DNA of 64,000 nucleotides, taken from Larix kaempferi (lineage: Eukaryota > Streptophyta > Pinopsida > Pinales > Pinaceae). Both the position numbers and the translations under genes were made by a program. The stretch is taken from contig BSBM01000825.1 of the NCBI GenBank assembly GCA_027924585.1, positions 3,700,001-3,764,000 on the forward strand. Direction: 5' to 3'. This document shows, piece after piece, positions 46,350-57,528 of the stretch. Positions within the stretch are counted from its first letter, which is position 1, and every line of letters starts with the position of its first letter. Below the pieces are notes generated by a model that saw only the letters and a program-made list of their open reading frames with translations, made no database searches and had not been told where the DNA came from.

Positions 46350-49300
46350 CTGCAACAAACATCAATACATGAGAAGTATTGTTAAGAAATATCTGAGAAA
46401 AGATACCAACAACTATATCAAATGCCATGAAGAAACCTCTCATAGATCAGGCAATAAATTTTAAACTGTGGTGATGCAGAAACTATTCTTGACACCACCA
46501 ACATGAGAGTCGAAATATTGCAAAAAAAAGAAGGGAAAATTTCTGCCTCCTTGTGTAAAAAATATACAATCATTTATTCGCAATATATATGAAATGGAAA
46601 TTGTGTCAACGATGTGAAACCTGAAATTGCAGGAGTAAGGATGCCATCTACTATCAGCATAGAAGCTCCAACAAGAACTAAAAGTAGCAGCAGAGTTTTC
46701 AGTACGTGATGTTTCTCTAAGCACTCCTTGATAGTCAGGGATCTTTCCAGCTCTGGTGTAGGCAACTTGAGCCTGAAACTTGAAATATGTGTATCTGATG
46801 GCTGCTGGTTAGGGAATAAACTGACCTTTGCATATCTGCAGATTAGGGAATATAAGGCAAATGTACCACCTGCAGTACCCAATATCAAAGCATTTATCAG
46901 AATTAAGCTTTTAGGCCTACATCTTTTGTTTTGTAAGTTGAAGCATCATGCTAAATATATGAGAAGAAACCAACAAGAACTGCACGTAACTGTCTGAGAC
47001 TTCAAAATCAACAAGAACTGTGGCACATAACTGTCTTAGACTTGTCTATCTTTCTAGAAAAAGAAGCAATCTCGAAGGTTTTTGGATGTTGTTTAAAATA
47101 AGATATGCCTAATGACATTTATGGAAGAAATCAAAATAGGATTTTAACCCCTAAAAAACGATTATTCCTCTAGTAAAATCAGATGTGCAAACTGCACATT
47201 ATAGCAGTTAAGTTCAAATTAGAATTTTACAAAAAAATCTCCACTCAAATTTTGAGATCTCCCAAGAACTGAAAACATCTTCTTAATTTACAACTTTCAT
47301 TTCAATGGTAAAACTAACCTTCGCCATTATCATTGGCTTGCAGAACAATGAATGCATATTTAATCAATGGAATAAGCGCTAGAGTGTATAAAACTAATGA
47401 CAATGCACCCAGAACATCTTTCTCTCCACGAATGGGAGCCTTGCTAAACACTCCACTAAAAACATACAATGGACTGGTGCCCACGTCGCTATATACCACT
47501 CCAAGGGTCTGGAAGGCCAGTCGGAGAGTGTGTCCCATGGTTAGTTCCTGCATTTTAAAACAAAAACATGTAACATGTCAATTGTCGCTAACTATTATGA
47601 CCTTTAGTTCAAACTTTTGTTACTTCAGCCAAGACTGCATGTCTAGTCAGTTCATAACTTTGTTCATTGGAAGCAAAACATGCATGCTCCGTTGCTTTCT
47701 TCTTTTAGTCAAGACCTGCAACTCTAGAATATTTTTATATTTATGTAGGACCTGCATGCCTTGGATCATCATTGAACCCTTCAGACATTCTTCCCTTCAA
47801 AAAAATGGCATAAAATTATACACGTCAAAATAAGGGTATATCTGCAAGAAATCTGGTCTTATAGTCCAATTGATTAACTTTGAATCATTTTTTGAAACAG
47901 GAGTATTCTAACTAGCCATTTGCACGAAAAATTATTTGGCCCTTCAAATTTTATGCTGGCTTGGTATTGGAGTTTAAAGTGTTAACACCATAATTTTGAT
48001 ATGCATAATATTCTTGATTAGTCAACCCAGTGGGCTAGCTCCAGTGCTTGAGTGCTTTGAACTTCGTGCAGGAGTTCACAGGGTCAATTCCCCGGGCTGC
48101 ATGCCTCACCCGATGTCCCTACTGAATTAGGCACCGCAATCGACGTCAATGGGGTGGCTCTGGGTACCACCTGCGAATGCGGAGAAGTGGCCGAGAGTTT
48201 CCTCACTATGTGTTCCTTGGAAAAAAATAATATTCTTGATGAGTCAAATCACCTTTAGTTGATAAAGAAATGGAATCTTGCATCATTCAGGTAGAGGAAC
48301 AGTGTATCTCAGATTCTCAACATCTTCAGTTATTAAGATTTGGGTTGTGGATATTCTAATTTTCACTTGTACAATATTAATGATAAATATTATTGTTGAA
48401 GACTTATTCTCTTTCAGATTCAAAGCAATGCTCTGATGAGGACCATTTCCCACTGCCTGGTAGATTCACATATTTTATATCTTTATCTAATGATTTGCAG
48501 TGGATTCTGTCAAACAATTCTACTATGATAAGTCAAACTAAATTTGATTGAACTTCTTATTTCTTTCCATTTCTTCTCTTAAAGTGGATGCTTCAGAGAT
48601 TTTTACAGTTCATTTCTCTAATTTTTTAAAATAGTTAATGCAATTTACTTCGAGATATAGGTCTGCCATTAACGGCCCTAAACACATTTGATCTCGATAA
48701 GAAAAATAATCCTCTCGAGTATAACTAAAACTTGGCAGAACTTGTGAGTTCACAGCATTGACAAAATGAGATCGGTATAGTGACTACTAGAAATAATAAC
48801 CGAATTTCGAGATTCCGATGCCATTTCTAGGGCTGATTTTACTCTTCCTAGAGGGACTCTCCTAATGATGTTCCCTTCAAATGAAGAGCCACACAAAATT
48901 TTTGAGCGTTTCGATAATTGAAAGCGTGTATTTCCTTCAAACTTGCAAATCTCAAATCTCATATTGCATTCCAAGAAGCTAAGGAAGAAGAGTATGTCTA
49001 TGAAATTCTGATCTGCATCACGCAAGATAATTTTCTCTTTGATGAAGGAAAGGAATTCTTGCAAACTGGAAACGAGAAATTGTGATAATGGTTGGAAAGT
49101 GAAAAGAAGGATAAAGGAGGTTCTTTTGCGGAGCTTACCTTGGAATTGAATTTGTGAGCACTGGGCACCTCCATGGCTTCGACGTCAAATGAATCCAATA
49201 TAGGCTCTGTTCTGATTAGCCTATGTTGTTCGATGACCCCATCTTCATCCCCATTGCACCATATAGAGTATGAAGAAGAGGAAGAGGAGGATTCCGCCTC

Positions 49301-49429
49301 CGCCTCCACCTCCACCTCCTGCTCCTGATCTCCTCCTTGATCATTTCCATCGACCCACCTGGAGGAGGATCCTTCTTTTGCCCCAACCTCTCCCTCGCCC
49401 TCTCCTCCACTTCTACTGTGTCCTTCCAT
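46299..49429 (-). CDS. KUP/HAK/KT potassium transporter (KUP7-like), 5' four exons
   Basis: Multi-pass K+ (H+-coupled) transporter of plasma or internal membranes. Four exons join in frame: 49429-49139, 47547-47319, 46869-46621 and 46349-46299 (273 codons plus one base). All three introns (1591, 449 and 271 bases) have GT...AG ends. The N-terminus is acidic and Ser-rich with RWVDGND. Then [20 protein letters not shown] resembles the Arabidopsis KUP7 clade. Core motifs follow: [39 protein letters not shown] and [36 protein letters not shown] and [14 protein letters not shown] complete the set. Family members have about 800 residues, so two thirds is missing. The open, well-spliced exons suggest a working gene with a giant intron 4; a 5' gene fragment is the alternative. 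Confidence 0.93.
46621..46869 (-). CDS. KUP-like exon 3 (GGTFALYS to ILTPAIS)
   Basis: Acceptor CTGCAG before 46869, donor GTTTCA at 46620. It carries the cytosolic segment [18 protein letters not shown], then a hydrophobic helix [19 protein letters not shown]. Confidence 0.95.
47319..47547 (-). CDS. KUP-like exon 2 (first two membrane segments)
   Basis: Acceptor TGCAG precedes 47547. It starts [15 protein letters not shown] and includes the GTSPLY pore-region motif and the [19 protein letters not shown] segment. Donor GTTAGT at 47318, phase 1. Confidence 0.95.
48026..48226 (+). mobile_element. tRNA-derived SINE in KUP-like intron 1
   Basis: Pol III box A (TGGGCTAGCTCCAGTG, 48031-48046) and box B (GGGTCAATTCCCC, 48081-48093) sit at tRNA-like spacing. 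An unrelated body and a short A-run follow. It is flanked by a 21-bp direct repeat with one mismatch (48005-48025 and 48227-48247; ataatattcttgat core). Antisense to the host gene. Confidence 0.9.
49139..49429 (-). CDS. KUP-like exon 1 (97 codons, cytosolic N-terminus)
   Basis: Start ATG at 49429 ([16 protein letters not shown]); the upstream frame is open but lacks family resemblance. Ends AAG at 49139 with donor GTAAGC, phase 0. A poly-Ser run (eight Ser) and E/V/A repeats are visible. Confidence 0.92.
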
Positions 49430-49720
49430 GTCTATTTTGCTTATCGCCCCTAAACTTGATGGATTGATTGAGTGATGATCCAGCAACCCCCGAGATATTC
49501 TACTCCAGACAGGTAAACACTCGTTTCTTCGTTGCGACACGCACTGCGTGGGACTGGGGGAGCAGCGCTGCTTCCGTCGGGGCAGCGGGCAGTTTGGGCA
49601 GTTCGGTCACATGGCCCAACTTACGGGCAAGCAAAGAAGGCCGGCCCATTGTTTTCTTAACCAACTTGTCTACTCTCCACTTGCTTTACCATGAATAAGT
49701 CTGTATATAATCAAGGGAAG
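49430..49720 (-). promoter_or_regulatory. Putative 5' UTR and promoter of the KUP-like gene
   Basis: On the minus strand upstream of the ATG there are two TGGGCC site-II-type motifs (49613-49618 and 49643-49648). A TATATA lies at 49704-49709, about 275 bases before the start codon. The segment is GC-richer than its surroundings (cgacggaagcagcgctg on the minus strand). Promoter identity is inferred. Confidence 0.45.
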
Positions 49721-50527
49721 TTTAACATAATTCTCTATCAAAATCGCAAGTCACGGGTAAGTTCAAAATAATTCAACTATATGAAGGGATTACGATAAAT
49801 GTTATCTACGGGATTATGATCAATGTTTCCTATAGAGGGTTTTCAGTAGGTGTCGAGATTGTGATAAATGTTATCTTAGGGTTTTAAGATATGTGTCGTG
49901 TTTTAAGGAGTTGAATCTATTTCTATTTTATTGATTTGAAATTATATGTTTTTTTTATTAATTTAAAAGTATAAGTTTGAGAAAAAATTATTTGTTAAAT
50001 TCTTAAAACAAAATTAAAAATGTTTCGTTTTCGTTTTCATACATTTTGAATAAAAGAGGTCTCATTTTTTCTAATACAATAAACGCTTCATTATAAAACT
50101 TGTAATATATCTTTTTCTTCCCATCCATTTTTAATTGTAAAATATGTTAATTTTTCCATATATCTTTTCCTCCTCGTCCATTTTTCCATATATCTTTTCC
50201 TCCTCATTCATTTTCAATGGTAAAATATGTTCAATTTTTGCTAATACAATAGGCACTTTACTATAGAATTTTTATTATAAATACGATGACAACTCAATTT
50301 TATTTATTATTTTAGTTTTTTATTTGTTTTCTTGTTAATTTTTTCATATATCTTTCCCTCCTCGTCCATTTTTCCATATATCTTTTCTTCCTCGTTCATT
50401 TTCGATTGTAAAATATGTTCAATTTTTTCTAATACAATAGGCACTTTACTATAGAATTTTTATTATAAAAGTGTAAATACGATAACAACTCAATTTTACT
50501 TATTATTTTAGTTTTTTATTTGTTTTC
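49721..50527. repeat. AT-rich spacer with a duplicated ~187-bp unit
   Basis: 50152-50337 and 50338-50527 are a tandem pair containing catatatctttt, cctcgtcc, caataggcactttactatag and attattttagtttttt. Within each unit the ttttccatatatctttt phrase is itself repeated. No gene. Confidence 0.8.
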
Positions 50528-51917
50528 AAAGTATAAATATTTGGGTTTCACATGGAAATTTGAATGGGAATGGAACATATATTTTAGCCATTTTGATTCG
50601 GCAGGATGTAGGCTTTCACACAGCAGGGATTTAATTAAATGGATGGGAAATCTCAGCACGGGAGAAATCACTGCAAAGACTGTCTATAAGGCTATCATCA
50701 AGTACAGGAATTTCATTCCGCAGTATTGGTGGTTTAAAAGATTGTGGAGGTGGAAGCTGCCTTTAAAATTCAAGTGTTTTGGCTGGTTTGCTTTTAAAGG
50801 AAAATTAAAAACTTGGGACAATTTAGTCTGTATGGGATGGAATGGTCCTAATCGATGCTCTTTATGTAATTCTGAAGTTGAATCCAAATCCACAAATCAT
50901 CTTCTTGTGACTTGTATTTTCACTAGAGATACTTGGAGAATCGTATGCTCTACATTAAAAATTTCTCTGGAATGGGGGTTTGAAAATTTGATTTATGTTT
51001 TCTTAATTGGTACAGGAACTGCAAAGTTCATTCTATGCTGCCAATGGTTATTTCCTGGTTTATTTTTGCTAGGAACAAGGTTTTGTTTGAAGACCATAAA
51101 TCCTGCACTCAGATTACGGCTGGTCAAATACTGAGTGCTTATCAGTCTATTTTCAGCGACCAGGAGCCTTTAACCATTAAAAGAATTGGTACATTTGATC
51201 CTCTTTTCAATCGTCCTATACTCTTTTTTGATGGTGTTGCTAAAGATGGATTGTGTGCTGCTGGGGGGGCGATCTTCTTGAATGAAATGCATTACTTCTC
51301 TCTGAGGCTAAATTGTGGAACTAGAACAAACATGAAGGCATAGCTCCTTGCACTATGGTGCGTTCTGGAGGTCGCCAATATCTTTGGTATTGATGATCTG
51401 AAAATTTTTGGGGACTCTAGAGTCACTATAAAATGGGTGCAAGATGCATTTGAACTCAAAGTTTTATCTCTTATCCATTGGTGTAACAGGATAAAATATG
51501 CAATCCTCCTCTTCAGGCACATATCTCTGGAGCATATTTACAGGCAACACAATCATTTGGCAAACAAGCTTTCCAAGCAAGCTCTGTGCAGCGAATATGG
51601 TGTTTTAATTTGGGAAGAAATTTTCAATTCTCAAGTTCTAAACCTGGGATTTGTGAAGTTTTTTTTAGAAATGTATTAATGTTGGACACTGTATGTCTAG
51701 TTTTTTAATGTCTTCTTTGAGGTTTTTTGTTTACTTCTTATAAGCGAGTGCTTATACTGTTTTGTTGTTATTTGAGAAATGGAGGCATGGCTCTTTGCCT
51801 CTGTTTGTTTTGAGTTTACTTGAAAACTTGGTTAATCATGTACCTTTTGATTTGATATGAATAACATTGGTACACTTTTTTTTGTTGGAAAAAAAATAAA
51901 AATAAAAATAAAAAATC
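50528..51917 (+). pseudogene. LINE-2: 5'-truncated L1-type element (zf-RVT and RNase H)
   Basis: L1-like ORF2 C-terminus, normally reverse transcriptase with RNase H. zf-RVT is clear at about 50735-50950: LWRWKLPLKFKCFGWFAF, then KTWDNLVCMGWNGPNRCSLC and HLLVTCIFTRDTW. The frame shifts near 51030. RNase H continues 51035-51679 with ILFFDGVAKDG (first catalytic Asp), CGTRTNMKA then a TAG at 51341 exactly where the family has the catalytic Glu. KIFGDSRVTIKW and HIYRQHNHLANKLSK follow. A 3' UTR and an A-rich tail (51889-51917, (A)nTAAAAATA) end it. The 5' end is truncated near the duplicated AT-rich unit. Confidence 0.88.
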
Positions 51918-52742
51918 ATCTATAATTTAGATCTATTTTACTTTAAAAGTTAATTTACATCTCTTTTACTTTAAAAGTTATATAAATTAAAAAGTTAATT
52001 TACATCTCTTTTACTTTAAAAGTTATATAAGTTATATTTATTAGAGAAGTAGAGATTTTTACTTTAAAAGTTATATAAGTTATATTTATTAGAGAAGTAG
52101 AGAGAAGTAGAGATGTATTTATATGATATAAATAAACAATTTTGAAAGCAAATTTCAAAATATACTAAAGAATAAATTAATTTCAAAATTGAATTTATGG
52201 TATATGAAAAGAAATAAAAAATTATTAAATTTTATATTTAGATAAGAAAAGGATTTAAAAATAATTAAAATTTATAGTTTTTAATTCATTTTTATGTTTA
52301 ATGGGTTTAATGATCACATGGAATTATATTAACAAAAATTATGTTTTAAAGAATTAGTGTTTGTGTTTATGTTAATAAGGTGTTTTATTATAAGATTATT
52401 TTTTAGATTGGATATTTTGCATAGTCACAATCAGTGTTCAATTTAGTTTGATTATTGAATTGTAGCTTTATTCATTCATTTGTTTTGTTTTTTTTATCAT
52501 TAAATTTAAACTTTATAAGTGATTTTGTTAATTATAATTAATTTTATTTTTTATTTTTTTATAGAAATAGTTGTATTTCTATTGAAAAAGGTTGAAAGAA
52601 TTTAATGAAGTAGTAAAAAAGATACTAATAGAGTTTTGCAGTGTAAGATAAGCAGTCTGCAAATATAAACTAACATATACGGTATTCCAAATGGAGCTAT
52701 AAGTTTCCCAAAATTCTAAATACCCTAAAGAACTTTAGATTT
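51918..52742. repeat. AT-rich region with ttttactttaaaagttatata repeats
   Basis: 51935-52110 contains about four imperfect units of 45-60 bases (tttactttaaaagtta, then agagaagtagag). The rest to 52742 is plain AT-rich sequence with no gene seen. Confidence 0.7.
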
Positions 52743-53339
52743 TCACAAATTGGCCAAGTAGCAAAACACAAAAAAGAGCATATCTATTTCGTCTTCATCA
52801 ATGTCTAAACTCTTGTCTTCATTTCGTGTAGCTTCCCCATCCATATCTACCTCGACATCATATGAATCAACCTCCATATGTCCTTCGGATCCGTTCTCTG
52901 TGTTGGTCTCTGCTTCCGTTTTTTAACCATCATCAGAATTACCCTCAGATTCACCTTCTTGTTCTATAGCAGTTATATTAACAAAAATATTTTCTTCATC
53001 ACTGCATTTTCTAGAATTTACTCCATCCTTTTCAGAACCCTCTTTTACTGACTGGAGAATAGAAATTCCATCACCATTGCGAGCCACACAATTCTCTTGT
53101 ATTTTGGAAAAACACCCACTAATATGGTCTTCATGTTTTGAGACTAATGTTGCCATATCTATAACTTTGTCATCACAATTCTTGATCTATACGTGTAAAC
53201 TATTAAGACGAGTTTCCATATTACCATTAAGCTCATGATACATCTGCTCTATTTGGTCCAGACGATTATCCAACACCGAGGTGTGAGAAATCATCTAATG
53301 GACCGCTTCAAACATGCCTTCCATTTTTCCTTCATCCAT
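52743..53339 (-). pseudogene. Unrecognised decayed coding remnant, acidic and coiled-coil-like
   Basis: I do not recognise the family. From ATG 53339 on the minus strand one frame runs about 198 codons with three stops. It reads MDEGKMEGMFEAVH, stop, MISHTSVLDNRLDQIEQMYH, later MATLVSKHEDHISGCFSK, then a strongly acidic tail ending DIDEDEIDMLFF. The heptad-like LDNRLDQIEQM segment suggests a coiled coil. Low-complexity acidity after it is typical of several plant transposon and nuclear proteins. No neighbours suggest a role. Confidence 0.5.
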
Positions 53340-53439
53340 TTGAGATGAGTAATTATAACCAATTCACTTCTTGTGAGATTATTCAATGTTAATCAATTTG
53401 TATGTTATTGATTGATGTGGTAATTTCTATGGCTAAATC

Positions 53440-54440
53440 ATGATGGTATTCACATAGCTACTTGTGGCATTAGGCACCACATCATTCATTCTTCCAACTT
53501 GTGGAGATCGTGAGGAGGAAAAAATGAAACATGTATATGCCACTTTCTATGGAGTAGTCAATGCCTCTAGAACACTAGGTGTATATTGAATCTAAATTAA
53601 CATTGACAAGATATTATATTTTCTCAATTATGCATCATACAACACAATTTTATCAATAATATTAATATTCTTTAATTTTTTTATTATGTAAGCATAAAAT
53701 TGCATTGTGTAGTATTGTAGGAGTGTGTGGATATGGGGACTTATACAACTAAGGGTACAAGATGTGCACAATCGCTATGAGCACTACATTGTTCAACAAT
53801 GGATAGCATTATGAGGGGTGCTACAAGATTTAATGCAAGGAGGAGGGTCCACAATGGTGCATTCCTAATGTCTTCAACATCATCACCTCCACCATCACTA
53901 ATTTCTTCTTACTAAACTATGCCAAACCTAACAACAACGAGGGTGGTGCACCCGACCTATTTACCCACTTTGACATGGTCATCCCCGCCTTTGCGCAAAT
54001 TACCAAGTATAAACGCAACATCATCGTCATCCACTATAAGAAGTAAGATATATTATACTCGTTAGATCCGATAACATTGTATCTATTAAATGTAGATATG
54101 GATAATAATAAAAACTTGAGATGTGAACCTATTGGGGCTTAATTCTTTGTATATATATATGACGCACTATGTTGCAGGATGGAATGTATGAAGAGTTGAG
54201 GAATCTAGCACAATACACATGTAATGTTACTTTATGTTGGTGTTGGTGACTAATGTGGGAGGAGCAAGTGAAGTTATCTATGTATCATTGAAGCCTTCCA
54301 ATTCGAATCAATGAAAAGGATTGGTGTGCAATTGGAACCAAAATGGGTAGATGATCAATTCTTGGCTAGCCAACCATTTGAGAAAAACAATTTCAAATAT
54401 TCTCCTTTCATCAACACCTCGGGTTGAATGTTCCAAGTAA
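53440..54440 (+). pseudogene. Alpha-expansin pseudogene (three exons)
   Basis: Expansins are secreted cell-wall loosening proteins. Exon 1 (53440-53578): a signal-peptide-like start MMVFT, stop, LLVALGTTSFILP, ending HVYATFYGVVNASRTLG at donor GTGTAT. Exon 2 (53721-54042), after acceptor TTGTAG: GVCGYGDLYN, stop, then STTLFNNG, GCYKI, EEGPQWCIPNVFNIITSTITNF in sequence. It ends with LFTHFDMVIPAFAQITKYK, carrying the diagnostic HFD motif, at donor GTAAGA. Exon 3 begins at 54178 and, over two frames, gives YFMLVLVTNVGGASEV and CNWNQNG. Intron positions match alpha-expansins, so it is a decayed gene, not a retrocopy. At least six stops, a frameshift and lost cysteines make it non-functional. Confidence 0.88.
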
Positions 54441-54520
54441 CTTAATACATGAATATATAAACCATGTAGTTTTTAATTTGTGCTTATATTTTCATAATAA
54501 TTGTAAACGGATTATGTCAA

Positions 54521-54625
54521 TTAGGTGTAGCTTAAGTGGTTGTGACAAAAAATTGTTACCATCCCCACCTGAATTCAAATCCCACTGTGTGACATGTTTT
54601 CTCTTAGTGAGTTTATTGTTGATGA
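54521..54625 (+). mobile_element. SINE-like fragment
   Basis: Box A-like gtgtagcttaagtggttg (54525-54542) and box B-like gaattcaaatccc (54571-54583) at tRNA-like spacing. No clear tail or target duplication; different from the intron SINE. Confidence 0.5.
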
Positions 54626-56180
54626 ATTATATATGATCTATACATAAGTGGATGACCTAACCTTGTACCTTAGGATATGTTACAACATGGGATCAAAATA
54701 AAAATAATGACAATAATAGACTAAATCAACTTACTATGATGCGCAATGGGACTTAACACACTCTCTTTATTTAAAGGTTGCAACCTCCTCCTTTTTGTCT
54801 TGAAATTAAGGGGGGGCTTTGCTTTATAATGTTTACAAAACGCTTAATATAAATATTATATTTCAAAATCCGGTTTGTGTTAAACTGATTTATTTTATCT
54901 TCTTATATGTGTATATATGATTTGACCATCCTCCTCCTCGACAAGAAGTAAAAATGCAATCGGGCATAGTATCATGGCTTCATGTACGGTGCTAAATCCT
55001 AGTGGATACTTGATACCACATGAGCTCTGCCTAGCCTCGGTGATGATGGAGAACAAGGGACATTGAGTATCTCGAGGTTACTATATGGGGTTGAAACCAC
55101 CATTTTGGTCTTGGAGTAGAAGCTAAAATTGCTTCTAATACACTAAGAGATCATCTTCCTCAAGCATAAGGAAATAGGTTAAAAGGCCAAGACCGAGAGA
55201 CATGTGGTAGGGATGAAAGTCTGCCCCCTTACAAACCACCAACGAGTTATTTCATCTGATGTGGTTTTCCTTGAACAATGATGATAAGTTAGCTCGCACT
55301 TGCATATAACAACTAGTGATGGTTGTCATTATCGTAGGTTGACAATTGAGTTATTATAGGTATTGCAACCTTTCTTAAAAAGAAAATTGGTTTGACTATC
55401 TCCTGGTAGATATAGAAACTTATATTAAACATATTATATCTATAGATTAAATACTATACATTATATTAACATCTCTGCACCATGATGACAAATGGTTAGT
55501 TGAGTTATATTAACTTAGTTTATGTTGATATAATTTCAAATTTTAAATGTGCTACACAATCAAAACTTAACTCACTTAAATAACCTATTAGTGGTCCATA
55601 ATGGGGTAAACTTCCACTCATATTAGATGTTTATGTGTCTTGGGCCATTGACCTATTTCTTTGTGTTTGAGAAAGACAAGCTCTCAGTTTATCATAAACA
55701 ATTTTAGATGATACTCTAGAATTAAAAGAAAGTTTTCAATCCAAATAATATTCACAAGAAAAACAATTCCCTTATAATCATAACTCAAACTACCTTCAAT
55801 AAAATCAAATACATAATACTACCACTTTTACAATTTAACCTCTTGGGAAAAATTCAATTTACAATAACAATCATAATTATTATTATTATATCAAAAAATT
55901 GATATATCTTTTTTTTGTAAGTAAGTATAGAACCTTATTTTACTTGCATCCAAATAAACGGAAGTTGACAGGCCTTCTCATGGTAGAGAAAACAGACCCG
56001 AGACAAAAAAAATTAAAATTTTAAAGAGCCCTCTCAACAGAGAGAAAACAGGCCCGAGTTCAGACTTGGGACGGTCATTATAGGTTTTAAAGACAACTAA
56101 CAGTTCGACCTAAAAGCAAATAAACAGGAACAAAGTCTGCAAAACTAGCTAGGAATTAAAAGACAAAGTCCTCATAGACT
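54626..56180. other. AT-rich intergenic sequence
   Basis: No gene recognised. Contains a G-run (ttaagggggggc, 54808-54819). Around 55970-56070 a phrase near agagaaaacaggcccgag occurs twice. Confidence 0.5.
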
Positions 56181-56810
56181 TTAATAGTTATGACTAATCG
56201 TGCCCGCATTGGAGTCAGCGAGTTCGATACCCAATCTTTCGGCAATTTGCTTCTGGTTTTGTATGATCTTCGTGAGGAGGAGTACCGTCTTGTCCTGTTG
56301 AAGGAGTATTTCAGCCTGTGCTTATCCATGCTCAGCCAAAGCTTTCCCAAGAACAACCTTTTGCTGCCAATGATGATCTAGTGTTTTTTGGTACAGAGTA
56401 GTTCGGCCCCTGGTGTTCCCAGGGTCCGGAACTAAGGCTTCGAATTCGTTCCTGATCTATGTGTCAGACATGCATCATTTGGTCACCTGTGCATCATCCT
56501 CAACGTCCTGTATTTCTTCCTGGGATTTCGACGAAATTTCCTGCTTAAGCCATAGGGCTTTTCCAACTATGCCCCTCATGAACTTGACCGACAGACCAGG
56601 CGAGGGCCCAGTCGGCTTTGGTTTACGCCGGATGCAAGGTTGTTTCTTAGGTGGTATTGTTGCAGGAACTAAGTGTCGACCTCTCCCAAAGATTCACGTG
56701 CTGCTGCGAGCGAGACTCCAAGCTGCTTCCAGGATTCAGATACAATTTCTGCCACCAAATAAACCGTGTTTCCTTCTCCTCCTACTGCGTTTAACCTCGC
56801 CTCTGTAGGG
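56181..56810 (-). pseudogene. Unrecognised decayed coding remnant
   Basis: One minus-strand frame is open for about 200 codons except for three stops. It begins with a basic part (KKQPCIRRKPKPTGPSPGL) and continues VKFMRGIVGKALWLKQEISS. The sequence IRNEFEALVPDPGNTRGRTT follows, and it ends ILLQQDKTVLLLTKIIQNQK then IAERLGIELADSNAG before TAA at 56181. The Gln/Lys-rich end looks helical or coiled-coil. Base composition is GC-richer than the surroundings. Family unknown; a transposon ORF or a gene fragment are both possible. The overlapping plus-strand ORF (56413-56808) has no such character. Confidence 0.45.
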
Positions 56811-57206
56811 TTCCTTTGCCATAATGACAATTACTCGACTTGGAGCAAGAGTACCGAGACAGTAATGCTCGCACGCAGGAGCCATCCGGGAGCTTGAATC
56901 CCTGATTAGGGAATGGTGATGATCAACAACTCGTCTTTAAAGAAGAAACGGATCGGACGATTCATGTCCCTTCATGCAAACCGCCTTACCGAGCCGTGGA
57001 CGCATGGGCAAGTTGTGAGGAGGCATGTGGAGCATGGGTGGGCACGTGCCTCGCTGCTTGTCTGGTGGTGGGGGGTGTCTGTCCTGTCTCTGAGTTGGCC
57101 ATGTTTTGCGTGGGCTGGCCCACATTCCTCACCCGCAATAGGGCAAAAAATTGATATATCAATAACCATTAAAATTAATTATATATTATAAATCCATCTT
57201 ATGATT
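56811..57206. other. GC-richer spacer
   Basis: No gene recognised. The short overlapping ORFs on both strands (56913-57191) are mutually exclusive and unsupported. Confidence 0.4.
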
Positions 57207-57528
57207 GATTTTTTTAAATAAATAATAAGAAATACTACCACAAAATAATTTACACTACACAACTTTTTGAAACGTGTTCCTTGATGTCACCCCTCATCCA
57301 CATAGCCCCTTTTCCGTGTAAAAATTATGCTCGAATTTCAGTGGTGCGAGGAAATATTACTTTGTTTAAAAGTTTATAAAGATATGGCGACCCGTGTCCC
57401 AAGCTCAAATGTAACAAAAATATTTTGCTCATGTGGCTTCGGAGTCAAACAAGATATCAACGCTTAGGTTTCATGTAAAGGGGTTTCTCACGGCCATGTG
57501 TCTATGTTTGTTGGTTGGAATAAACTAG
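57207..57528 (+). repeat. ~320-bp direct repeat, left copy
   Basis: Matches 58616-58973 from gatttttt/aaataaataataagaaatac to ctatgtttg...ttggaataaa. The two copies flank a hairpin and a tandem array. Confidence 0.88.

Noticed and set aside
48026-48110. A functional tRNA gene
   Set aside because: Box A and box B are present, but the sequence cannot fold as a full cloverleaf and it is flanked by target duplications, so it is a SINE.
46728-49467. Plus-strand ORFs opposite the KUP-like exons (including a Pro-rich frame at 49270)
   Set aside because: They are antisense shadows of the exons; the minus-strand frames carry clear family motifs and splice sites.
54930-55300. Coding-like fragment with polyprotein-style texture
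   Set aside because: Frames change repeatedly and no domain could be named on either strand.
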